Shown piece by piece: positions 54,510-64,000 of a stretch of 64,000 nt of DNA. Both the position numbers and the translations under genes were made by a program. The stretch comes from Prostheceraeus crozeri (taxonomy: Eukaryota > Platyhelminthes > Polycladida > Euryleptidae), in assembly GCA_907163375.1 (NCBI GenBank), contig CAJQUW010001430.1:62001-126000 (forward strand), given 5' to 3'. The notes below the pieces were generated by a model. That model saw only the letters and a program-made list of their open reading frames with translations, was not told the origin of the DNA and did no database searches. The number at the start of each line of letters is the position of its first letter. Position 1 is the stretch's first letter.

Positions 54510-55430
54510 TATTGTTCATGACATTGATGAACAGTGGCAAGCAGATTTGTGTGATGTCGCCTCCATTTCAAAACATAACTCGGGTAATAATTTCATTTTG
54601 ACAGTAATTGATATTTTCTCGCGATATGCGTGGGCTCAACCTTTAAAAACTAAAGAAGGGAAAGGAGTAGCAAAAGCATTCCAAACAATTTTTCGAGAAG
54701 GTCGCATTCCAAAAAGAATTCAGAGTGATCAAGGAAAAGAGTTCGAAAATCAGCATGTGAGAAGATTATTTGAGAGGCATGACATTGAGTTGTTTAGTGT
54801 AAAGAGTGCTTATAAAGCTGCACTCGTTGAACGTTTTAATCTCAAATTAAAAAATCGCTTGTGGCTACATTTTACTGCCAACTTGACACAAAATTGGACA
54901 GAGGTTCTACAAGATACACTCCATGCCTACAATCACTCTATCCATCGTTCTATTGGACTCAGACCAGTAGATGTAAATGCTGACAATGTAGATAAAGTGC
55001 GCGAATCATTCCAACGTAAACGCACTCATGTGAAAAGTGATGTGAAAATTGGTGATAAAGTTCGTATCTCAAAAGTGAAGAGTGTTTTTGCTAATGGGTA
55101 CCTTTCGAATTGGACAGAGGAGGTATTTACAGTATCAAGGATTGATCAAAAAGACTCTTACACCACCTACAAGTTGAAAGATTGCGATAATGAAGAAATT
55201 GAGGGTAGCTTTTACCGCGATGAGATTGAGGTAGTCACTGAAAGTGAAACATATTTGGTAGAGAAAATCATTCGATGTAAAAAACGACAAGGTGAAGAAT
55301 GGTGTCTTGTTAAATGGACTGGTTATCCTTCAAGTATGAACTCTTGGATGCGTCGTGCCGACATCTTTCATCTAAGTGATCGACAGTGATTCATGCAAAG
55401 TTGTAACTAACAATGTTTAGGGTTTGAGCT

Positions 55431-55886
55431 ATGAATCCAACTGCCTCATTTTTTTCACGACCCTCCTATGTAAGTGGTGGAAGACAAATTTACATCGGCG
55501 CTCGCCGCCAACGTGGAGGTAGCATACTTGTTGCACTGAAATCTGTTGTAGCACCTCTCATATCCAATGTCGGTAGATCTTTAAAACGAAATGTTTTAAG
55601 TTATGCCGTTGGCTTTGCTGGTGATGTTGCTAGTGATCTTTCCAGAGGTAGAAGTTTTAAGAGCAGTTTGTTGAATCGTGGGAAGGAACGCGGTTTAAAA
55701 ACATTGAAGCAGACCTTTGCTGGTGTTACTCAAGGAAAGAAATCGCCTAAACGAATGAGTAAAGGAAGAAGGAAACATCGCGGAGCTGGTAAGGTGCGAT
55801 CTTCAGTCAAAAGGCATTCACGCAAACGTCGCAGAGGCTCTAATAATTCATCAGGCGCTAAACGACGACGCTGCCATAACTTCTAA
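55431..55886 (+). CDS. Basic virion-core-like protein (E2 copy)
   Basis: 151 residues, open. MNPTASFFSRPSYVSGGRQ, then ARRQRGGS (candidate protease site), an amphipathic middle, and a long basic tail (KRHSRKRRRGSNNSSGAKRR). It stands between integrase and capsid gene as in E1. Confidence 0.65.
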   Translation: MNPTASFFSRPSYVSGGRQIYIGARRQRGGSILVALKSVVAPLISNVGRSLKRNVLSYAVGFAGDVASDLSRGRSFKSSLLNRGKERGLKTLKQTFAGVTQGKKSPKRMSKGRRKHRGAGKVRSSVKRHSRKRRRGSNNSSGAKRRRCHNF

Positions 55887-55911
55887 TCATGTAGTGTAAA
55901 ACTTCCGGGTT

Positions 55912-57157
55912 TTGTTTGATCAACAAGCCATACAGACAGATATTCTTAGTTCAAGTATTGTAGATTATCATCCTCGAACAGCTGAGAATGCTGGCCGCAT
56001 TGAATTTGTTATTCCTGGTGGTAGTGATGACTACATAGATTTGAGTTATGCGATGCTTGATTTCAGGTTTAGAATTCAGCAAGCAGATGGAACTGCTATT
56101 GACGATACACATAAAGTTGGACTGAACAATTTACCATTGACTACATTACTTCGCGATGTTTCTCTAACGATTGGAGAGCAGCAGGTGGAAGGTGGTCAAA
56201 GCGATTATCCCTATAAATCATACTTCAATCATGTATCACAGTTTCATCCAGCAGCACAAAAAAGTCATATGGAAGCCATGGGATGGTACAGAGATGAAGC
56301 AGGAAAATTTGATGTTGAAACAAACAGTGGCTTTGTAAAGCGATCTGCTATGATTAAAGATAGTAAAGTATGTCAGCTATATGGTCCGCTGAATTTAGAC
56401 TTCTATAGACAGTCAAAGTTTTTACTCTGTAATACCAGCATGCGACTGAAGCTGACATTGAATAAGCCTGAATTTGTGCTGAATGCATTTGGTAAAGTTG
56501 ACAATTTTAGAATTCATGTGGAAGATATTGCACTTTACATTCGTCCAAGTTCATCCAAGTTTCATTAGAGGACATGCTGAAGGTCTTAACCGCCAAAATG
56601 CCATTTACCCCGTTCAGCATACAAGGCTTCTCACCTTTACAATTCCGAAAGATCAAAAGAGTTTCATGAACGATGGCCTCTTTCCATCGGAAGCACCGAA
56701 GCTCCTCATGGTGGCAATGGTTGAAAATGATGCATTTAATGGTAATATAAAGAAGAATCCTTTCAATTTTAAACACAATCAGTTAAGTGAAATTGCTTTA
56801 CGTGTAAATGCTGTGAGTCATCCTGGTCCACCCGACAAACCAGATTTTGCTGCGGATCAATTTATGCGCAGTTATGTTGATTTTATGGATGTCTTTGGCT
56901 TTTACAATACGGATGACACCAACGGACTCACTATGAAAGAGTTTAAGAGTGGCTATACTATTTATGCATTTGATTTGACTGCTGACAGCGATATTAGTGC
57001 ACCCTATCGTCAAGCGAACGTGCCTCATAATATTCGTTTGGATTTGACGTTCAAAAGAACGCTACCTGAGACGATCAATGTATTAATTTATGCAGTCTTC
57101 GATTCAAACATTGAAATTACAAAGTATCGTGACGTGATTCTTCAGTATAATCGTTAA
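55912..57157 (+). pseudogene. Major capsid protein, double jelly-roll type (E2 copy)
   Basis: Two frames joined by a 5-nt length change near 56548 (first 55912-56568, second 56570-57157). It is otherwise intact, with the same landmarks as E1 and without the E1 stops. No ATG is present where E1 has one (ATA instead), so the start is unresolved; an upstream exon or near-cognate start is possible. The stop overlaps the protease start (TAATG). Confidence 0.75.
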
Positions 57158-57618
57158 TGAGTTGGTTGACTGCTGACGATATTAAGACTAAAGTGCAGCG
57201 TAATGCAGATGAAGCGACGTTGAAAGCTTTCGATAATGTCTATTCGCTCGATACCTTACCACCTGCAGTAAATCACTATCCCATCTTTATTGTGCTAAAC
57301 ACTCATTCGCAGAATTTAGGCGGTGAGCATTGGAAAGCGATCTTTATTGGAGAAGACCGACGTGGTGAACTATTTGACTCTCTTGCTCAACCTCCAAATA
57401 TACCAACACAGCAGTGGTTGAGAAAACATACGCGTCAATATCAGCGAAATGAACGCATACTACAACATCCACTTTCATCAACGTGTGGTGCTTTTGTACT
57501 GTACTTCATCTTAAAACGTTTACATGTATCTCGATTTGTATCTGTCATTCAAAACTTTTCATGTAATCCATCCTCTAATGAAAAAATGATTTGTAAGTTC
57601 TATCATGATTTGAAATAA
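57157..57618 (+). CDS. PRO: Adenain-type cysteine protease (E2 copy)
   Basis: 153 residues, open, with H58 (GEHWKAIFIGE), D74 (LFDSLAQ), Q103 and C110 (STCGAFVLYF) all kept. Most of the differences from E1 avoid the catalytic residues, as expected under past selection. Confidence 0.9.
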   Translation: MSWLTADDIKTKVQRNADEATLKAFDNVYSLDTLPPAVNHYPIFIVLNTHSQNLGGEHWKAIFIGEDRRGELFDSLAQPPNIPTQQWLRKHTRQYQRNERILQHPLSSTCGAFVLYFILKRLHVSRFVSVIQNFSCNPSSNEKMICKFYHDLK

Positions 57619-57644
57619 AAACATCATGTTGGAAAAATTGTTTT

Positions 57645-58165
57645 TTATTTTACAATCCGCTGGGTACGTACATACTCGATCAGATAGTCTAGGATCACAT
57701 TTGCTTGTACATGAGATTTTAGTCCAGTGATTATCACTTTACTATTATGAAAGATTGCAACATGCACAAGTAACCAACAACTAATGAGAGCTGCAGGAAA
57801 AAGTTCGGGTTCATAACACAAATTGTAACTGCTGGTACGAATTTTCAAAAATGATACACTTTCATTGAATTGAGTAGAGATCACCACATTGTCCACAGTC
57901 AGATTCGACATCACACACCTCTCCCTCTTCCATATCCGACGTAGTAGTCTCTGTAGCTCTAAGCTCATTGACTGCGCCGATGAATGAGAAAGGGCGCCGA
58001 GAATATGTACAGTTTCATTTGGGAAGAGTTGAAGATTCCGTGAATTGTTCATCTTCACCACTAACATTTGAGTTCGACCCGTTGGTGTAATGTTGTGAGA
58101 TCGATTTTGGTGTAGAGTCTGAAGCGACGGAGAATGTTGACGATGGTGTAGCGATGGCGCTTCAT
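57645..58165 (-). pseudogene. TBP core-like transcription factor (E2 copy)
   Basis: It starts at 58165 (MKRHRYTIVNILRRFRLYTK). A 25-nt deletion relative to E1 near 58085 moves the remainder out of frame. The rest keeps GRTQMLVVKMNN, LQLFPNETVHILGALS, YEPELFPAALIS and IFHNSKVIITGLKS. The 521-nt span plus 25 equals the 546 nt of E1, so the ancestral 181-codon size is supported by both copies. Confidence 0.75.
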
Positions 58166-58496
58166 GATGAAAGAATGAGTAAATTGAGCGATGTACCTTC
58201 CTTTTATACTTTTCCCAACTACCTTGATGAAATGTGAAGTTAGTATGAAGTTGAGAATGATAGAGTTGAATTCGCCGTTTGTTGACGCGCAACCAGATGC
58301 GATTTCCAACATTTCCAATACGTGAATGTCTTTTCATATAGAAGTATTTCAAATCCTTCATGATATGATGTAGAGATTGAAAATGACTATAAGATAAAGC
58401 AAACTCTCTTCTCACATTTCCAGTTGAATCTTTGAAATATACGTTTCGATCATTATCCGTTTCAATACGTTGTGGGGAATCTTATTTCCAACTCAT
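58015..58496 (-). pseudogene. PC4-like protein B (E2 copy)
   Basis: Starts MSWK at 58496 with an immediate TAA, then VYFKDSTGNVRREFALSYSH and HQGSWEKYKRKVHRSIYSFF in frame. The acidic tail (SGEDEQFTESSTLPK) lies in the frame that the 25-nt deletion disconnects; it ends at 58015. Confidence 0.45.
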
Positions 58497-58518
58497 GGTG
58501 CGTGATAGTCATGTCTGA

Positions 58519-58887
58519 TTAAGATTTGCATAGTAGGGCGATGAACTCACGACGAATAAATGTCATGATGGAGCGATGTATGTATCTTCTATACTTCTCA
58601 CAATTGTATTTGCGAAATGAGAAACAGTTTGCGGAATGAGAATGGCAGATTTGAATTTCATTGTTGCGACGTTGAAGCCAAACTTGATCACCCAAGGAGA
58701 TGAATCTTAATGTTTCAAAATATTCCAAATCCGTCATGATATCATTGAGGCTGACAAATGGTCGCCATGTTAATGTAATACCTCTTGCAGTATGACCATG
58801 AGAATTTTTGAAATGTACGTTTCCATTACGATCAACTCTGATATATTGTAGAGAGTCCAAAATCCAAGTCTTCATGATGTTATGCAA
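58519..58887 (-). CDS. PC4-like protein A (E2 copy)
   Basis: 122 residues, open, co-linear with 33835-33467: MKTWILDSLQYIRVDRNGNV, HTARGITLTWRPFVSLNDIM, NCEKYRRYIHRSIMTFIRRE. Conserved length and few changes suggest long-kept function. Confidence 0.5.
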   Translation of the reverse strand: MHNIMKTWILDSLQYIRVDRNGNVHFKNSHGHTARGITLTWRPFVSLNDIMTDLEYFETLRFISLGDQVWLQRRNNEIQICHSHSANCFSFRKYNCEKYRRYIHRSIMTFIRREFIALLCKS

Positions 58888-58910
58888 AGTTGCAGATCAG
58901 CAATATAAAA

Positions 58911-60314
58911 ATGTCGTTTTATCATATTTTGCTTAGCAATGCGGCCACAAAGAGATTTGGTAATAATCGAGCCGCACTCTTTTCTACACCCATTGATCAT
59001 GCACAACAGCTAAATGGAAAGTGGGAAGTGGGTGTCACTCAACTTGCTCATAGCAACTGTGTCTATACTTTTGATCATGAGGTGATGACTATTAATATGA
59101 GACGTACAGAGGCTTATCAGTGTGAAGAAGGTTGTCGAGTTTACATTCCACAGTGGTCAAAGAAAGATCTTTTATCATGTAAAAGTTTGCATATGATTTC
59201 CTGAATAAAGAGGGTAGACACATCATCCATTTTTCTCCGCACAATTATGATCATAATTATGTACATCATGTAGTTGAGAAAGATTGGATTGTTGGTTTAA
59301 GTCCAAGTTTAAGAAATGATTTAGGTTACCTCGCTAGCGCCTTAACAAGCTATGATAATTATAACGCTAATTACCACCCAAGTGGTTGTTAAGATTTGAT
59401 TTACAAAGAGAAAGCTTTTTATGTGGATCTTATTCCGAAAAATGAAAAGACATTGGTGAAGAAGATTGTGATTAAGCAAAGAAGACAAACATGGCCCTGA
59501 AACATTAGTGAAGAAATTTAATTTTCTCCTTCGAGTTGATGGTAAACAAGTGGCAACATTAACTTATACGAAATCAACGGATCAAATCGTCATTAGTAAA
59601 TTAGATGATGATGATCTAGTATTAGTTTGTTCAGAAGATTTTCTTCAGTTCTTGCGATATCGCTCTGCAGCCGTTCAAGGAAAATTTGATATGCGCTATT
59701 TGAAATGTGATGGGTCAAATCAAGTTGATTCAGAATGGTCCGTATCTTTATACAGAAAGTGTGTAGAGCCTTTCAGTGGAATCTCACTTAGAACAAGAGT
59801 GTTGACACCACGCATGATAACTTCAGTTAAGATGGCAATAGATTATTTGAATGAAGTGATTCAAGATGAACATAATTCGTTTTCTGAAAAAGAAGGCGTG
59901 CCATCTCTTCGTGTTAGCGGGAAAAATATTGAGCTGATCATGGACAATACCCTAAAGGACATTTTGGGCTTTGATTAAAATACGTTTAAAAGTGGTACTG
60001 TAACAAAAGCTAGCGCGGATCTATCATTATTAACTATTATCTAACGTATTAACTATTTTCAGTTATATTCCAATATTGGGGAAGATGTGCGTGTGGGAGA
60101 TGCTGAAGCTCCACCTTTAGCAATGATACCATACCAACCAAAAAGCATTAGCATTATATCGGAGCACACTTTTAAGAAAGTGCATTATACAGACCTGAAA
60201 TCAAACTATATACCACAGATTGATATTGCCATATATGACGATGCTGGCGCGTTGATTCCTTTTCATAAAGACGCTGTGACAAGTATCACACTCCATTTCC
60301 GAATGAAGAGTTAA
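58911..60314 (+). pseudogene. Conserved Polinton virion-type protein 1 (E2 copy)
   Basis: Starts MSFYHILLSNAATKRFGNNR. Frameshifts lie near 59175 and 59480, with a stop near 59390. The stretch 59508-59978 is open (a TAA ends it), a short duplication near 60040 repeats TATTAACTATT, and the C-terminal signature (YIPQIDIAIYDDAGALIPFH, ITLHFRMKS) is intact. Confidence 0.55.
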
Positions 60315-60350
60315 TGTAAACGCATTCATTTCTTCTCCAATGTGATTAGT

Positions 60351-61870
60351 ATGGAAAGTGAAAATACAGATTCGTTTCTAGTATACTTACCCAGCAATGC
60401 TTCTATGGATAAATTTCCCAAAAATAAACCATCAGACTTTCAAGTAGAATTAAATCGTTCACTACATTTAGAAGGTGAATGGGATGTTGGCGTTTCTAGT
60501 ATTTGCCATGATAGCAATATACAGAATGTGAATGATGTGGAAGAAATGATATTGACTCCTCGCACCCATGATGGAATAACGATGAATAATGCATTCCAGT
60601 TCCCATACAATTTAACGTCAGATGGAAAGTGGAACTATGAATGGATTCAGATAAAATCAGATTATTATGGTCCATTTGGGAATGAGAAAATTATTAAGGC
60701 ATTCAATAGTGGTAATACTTCCATCATGAAGAATAAGGATCAGAAAGTTTATGAGTTTACTATCTATCATTGGAGTGGGAGACAGTTCCTTCGCTTTCAT
60801 TCTTTTACTAAAGGTCTTACACTGAGGTTGGATAATGAATTCTATCCACATCTCGGTTTTGGCCATGGATTACATCTATCGTCAATTGCTACTGCAAATG
60901 TCAAAAAAGTTTATTCAAATCGAATCAACAAATTTCACTATAAATTTAAAATATTTGATGAAGATGTTGTAGAATGTGAAGAACGCATCATTTTGAAAAA
61001 TCGTGGTGTTCAACCTTTATCACTTATTGAGTTAGTAAAACGATAGAATGAGACTGTGGGCAAGAAGTATGGAGAGAAAATCATGGCGGACAAAAATAAG
61101 TTGGTTATTCAGAAATATAATGACAAACTTACAGTTTATTTCTCTCCAACCTTGCGTCATTTTGTAAGACATTATACACCTATTATTGGAAGCGGTGTGG
61201 TGTATGCTTCTCATGAATATTACACTAAAGCTGATTCAGTTAATGATGAATGGTGGGTGGACATCTATGGTGATCGCATCAAGAAAATTTACTGGTCTTA
61301 TCAAGAATCTAAAGTTGGTATCAATATAATGCCGCGTCTATATCATACAGTTGAAAGCTTCATTCATGTAGTAAATCCTTATATACAACAGAAGTTGAAG
61401 CATGTGATGAAAATAAATATGATGTAAAGACACACCACATTTCGTTTTCAATTGAAAATCAACGCGTTGTTCTGAAACTGGGTGATGACATTCAATGTCA
61501 ATTGAGTAAAAATTTGAAAAAACTCTTTGGTTTTTCAATGCTACAAAATATGTTTACTGCTGCGCATACGATTGGTATAGAAACACCAATGACACTTGAT
61601 AAACATGAACAACACCTTTACATTCAAAGTGATTTGATTCTACCTATTTCTGTTGGCGAGAAAAAAGAATACATTTTAAGTGATTTCATTCATGATAAAG
61701 ACGCTTCATATGGAATAGTCGAGAAGATGTTTGAATCTATTTTCTATCATCCCGTCGTCAAACAAATGATACCCCCTATTGCTATCAAAATTACCAATGG
61801 TTTACAAGAGTGCATCCATGTGAAAGATACTAAATCCCTCATAACGTTAGTGTTTCGGAAAACAAAGTGA
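60351..61870 (+). pseudogene. Conserved Polinton virion-type protein 2 (E2 copy)
   Basis: MESENTDSFLVYLPSNASMD to LVTLVFR-like end (LITLVFRKTK), about 505 residues over a TAG at 61044-61046 and a frameshift near 61425. More complete than E1 in the 60690-60740 region. Confidence 0.55.
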
Positions 61871-62052
61871 AGTCATTGTGATATGTTTATTGAAATAAAA
61901 CTATGTATATGAAAAAAATTTTCACAGATATAGGGGGAATGGGCTGACTGTAAGCATATATTCACAAGGAAGTGCAATCTAAAGCGATACATAAAACAGC
62001 AATATTTATCTACAGAAATCAGCATGAAAATACTAAGTTAAGGATGATTATG
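61871..62052. terminator. Convergent intergenic region, virion-type gene 2 / PolB (E2)
   Basis: GAAATAAAAC after the plus-strand stop and TTTATTG for the minus strand near 61885; no gene seen. Confidence 0.5.
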
Positions 62053-64000
62053 CTAAGACGTCTCCTGAATGTGGTAGTGTGAGTTTAATTTTTTTGGTGG
62101 TGGTATGTTTGTATCAGGATGTCCATGTGGAAGAGATATGTTATGTTCTAACCAGCACCTCTTATCCTCCCATGCTGAAAGCGCCCGTTTCCTAAAAGTA
62201 TGAGTTTTGATCTCATGCGACTTACATTTTAAGATTGTCATATTGACAAACGTTATATTTTTATTTCTATAGTCCTTCTTATAGGACCGATGTTTTTAAT
62301 TTTGTGAACAATGGATTTTGATATGCCTTTAGCGCGCTTAATACTATCGTCCTTATCCTTTAATTTCATACTGTACATTTTTGGGCGGAGGAGAATCATT
62401 TCATCTATTTCCTTCCCTGCTGTCTCATCCTTAAAGCAGCCAAGTTTTGCCTTATTTTTGATGGAGTATAGTGGGTGATCAGTAGGATAATTTGATGTAT
62501 CAAAATAGCTTTCTAAAGATTTTCCTACTTCATTGAAATTTAAATGTTTTTGAGTGGTAATACCTAAGAAGAAACTATCTGTATCACCACCCAACAAACG
62601 AACCTCTTCTACGAGAGGACATGGTTTTAGTATTTTATAAAAGAATTGGTACATTTCAAGCTTAGAGTAATCTAGTACAGCTTGGCCAATATAGATGGGC
62701 TTGCACAACTCAACTTCAGATTTTATTGTTTTAACACCTACAAGGTCCTCATCGATAATGTCTCTATCGATGAATAGAGGTGATGAGACCAATTTCTTAA
62801 ATTTTTTAACATCATTGACTAGTTTATAGTTTACACGTTTTCTAACATCCTGCATCGTCTTACCAAAAAGACTATTATTCTTATACTTATAAAAATCTTT
62901 TTCAAAATTATTTTGGGCTAGTGCACGTTTCTGGATGTTACTATCAATATAAGGTTTGAGGAAGGCTTTCTGTCTAAATTTAATAATGCGGTGAACTCTT
63001 TCTAAAATCATGCCCATTTCTAAATGAAATTTTAAGATGCTAAAGTGAACTAGATAGTTTTCCTTATCATATTGGGTGAGTAAAAGTTTGCGGCAAGGCT
63101 TATAGTCGGGTTGACCGCATGATTCTAAATCTTTATGAAATTGTTTCATGAAGTCGGAAAACATATCTTTGGTCACTTCACTTGATTCGGGTGCGAGTGG
63201 AAAATCTACGGTTTTATGTTTAATATTATTTGGATAGATTAGATCTATATCAAAATAATATCCCCAATCACCTTCATCTGGAATTGCTAGTATGTTAGAA
63301 GGGTTGGAGAGATGCTGATTTTCACTATCACCTAACCAGCTAAACTCAGAGTGAGGGAGTGGTTTGGATAGTGAACTACCACATAAATTATTTTGGTCAT
63401 AATACTTACGATGATTCTGATCATCGCTTACTAATTTTGATTTTAACCTATGTTTATTTACAAATGTGAGACCACCGCGAATTCCTCGCTCAAATAAATT
63501 ATACATCTCTGGATCTTGTAAGAGATGAATGGTCTCACCAGTCATTTTAAAAGCAGACTTAAATGACATGGCTGGCAGACTGACAAAGTGGACGGGATCT
63601 TACTTATCTTCTTCTAATGCCACTCGTCGAAACTCCTGAAATACATCAGCCAGCAAAAATACATCTAACTTAAGATAGGCAATCATATATTCGCCAAATG
63701 TATGGCAGTCAAATTTTATCCATGCATCTTGTGCATGATCATAATCTTCGGTCTTACATTCTTCGCCGGTCAAATCATTTTTAAATTTATCTATGGTTGG
63801 AAGAGAAGTCTCGCCGAGTTTACTAATCGCATCAAAATATGCATATGGAAAGACTCCTTTCTGTGTGATGACTTCATCGGTTAGATTTGGATATTGTTTC
63901 TTAAGATTTTGTGTTAGTGGAAGAGACTTTAGATTTTGTACGAGAGAGGCCAGTGATGCAGTCATAAATTGATAGGAATCTAAAAATTTTATATCAAAAT
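62053..64000 (-). pseudogene. POLB: Protein-primed family B DNA polymerase, C-terminal part (E2 copy)
   Basis: Enters from the right window edge. Visible are YMIAYLKLDVFLLADVFQEF, a stop near 63601 (TTA to TAA), YYDQNNLCG (motif A), FGKTMQDVRKR, GGDTDSFFLG (motif C) and GCFKDETAGKEI. A frameshift near 62270 precedes the C-terminal end (HTFRKRALSAWEDKRC). It is convergent with the plus-strand genes as in E1. Confidence 0.9.

Larger units (their letters stand above)
52898..55389 (+). pseudogene. Integrase gene split by a mariner (E2 copy)
   Basis: The 5' part (52898-53119) has the N-terminal domain with a 2-nt insertion near 52974. The catalytic core and chromodomain resume at 54512 and run open to 55389. 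Catalytic D (QWQADLCD), D (QSDQGKEF) and E (AALVERFN) are present. The chromodomain YLVEKIIRCKKRQGEEWCLV with KWTGYPSSMNSWMRR is complete. Removing 53120-54509 restores collinearity with E1. Confidence 0.9.
49540..64000 (+). mobile_element. E2: second Polinton copy, right end outside window
   Basis: The left terminus is placed at AGTAGTAATAAAACGGCG (49540), preceded by GTCGGC as a candidate target duplication (49534-49539). Gene order and orientation match E1. Two internal deletions (at about 50637 and 52898) and a mariner insertion (53120-54509) mark it as defective, but more frames are open than in E1. Confidence 0.85.

Noticed and set aside
57645..58415. Single 256-codon frame joining PC4-like B to the TBP-like protein in E2
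   Set aside because: The junction is created by a 25-nt deletion relative to E1, where the two are in different frames; not a native fusion.

Overview
Invertebrate nuclear DNA, AT-rich, carrying spliceosomal introns (GT..AG), TATA and CCAAT boxes, AATAAA signals and animal DNA transposons (a mariner and a second terminal-inverted-repeat element). AGGCCTAGG-type repeats in the short host spacers suggest an aquatic invertebrate, but I cannot name the species. Nearly the whole window is three neighbouring members of one Polinton/Maverick family, called E0, E1 and E2 here.

E0 (1-22879, left end outside the window) has no core genes. It is a giant inverted repeat: two arms of about 7.5 kb (1-7695 and 9079-16500) around a 1.4 kb AT-rich spacer, followed on the right by about 18 tandem copies of a ~325 bp subterminal repeat, each with a long G-run, and a GC-rich terminus. 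Each arm holds structured non-coding units, minisatellites, a broken small gene, an intron-containing gene, a short RING-like ORF and a DEDDh-type exonuclease.

E1 (23907-49219) is a nearly complete, decayed Polinton with terminal inverted repeats and a 6-bp target duplication (TAGCTT/TAGTTT). Plus-strand order: intron gene, RING ORF, exonuclease, a PolB-N-terminal-like protein, membrane RING protein, amphipathic basic protein, packaging ATPase, SR-like-tailed protein, Cys-rich protein, integrase, basic core protein, major capsid protein, adenain-type protease. Then come minus-strand TBP-like and two PC4-like genes, two plus-strand virion-type paralogues, minus-strand protein-primed PolB, and small right-end genes. 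A 3463-bp transposon interrupts the right repeat.

E2 (49540 to beyond 64000) is a second copy in the same orientation. Its left end and middle carry deletions, and a 1390-bp mariner sits in its integrase gene. Its protease and several small genes are intact.

The genes form replication (PolB, exonuclease), integration (integrase with chromodomain), virion assembly (capsid, ATPase, protease, basic proteins) and, unusually, transcription modules (TBP core-like protein plus PC4-like proteins) beside TATA-box promoters. The points most worth a second look are the element-encoded TBP, the one-codon ATG exons with 67-nt introns starting both terminal genes, and a repeated structured RNA family with compensatory hairpin changes.
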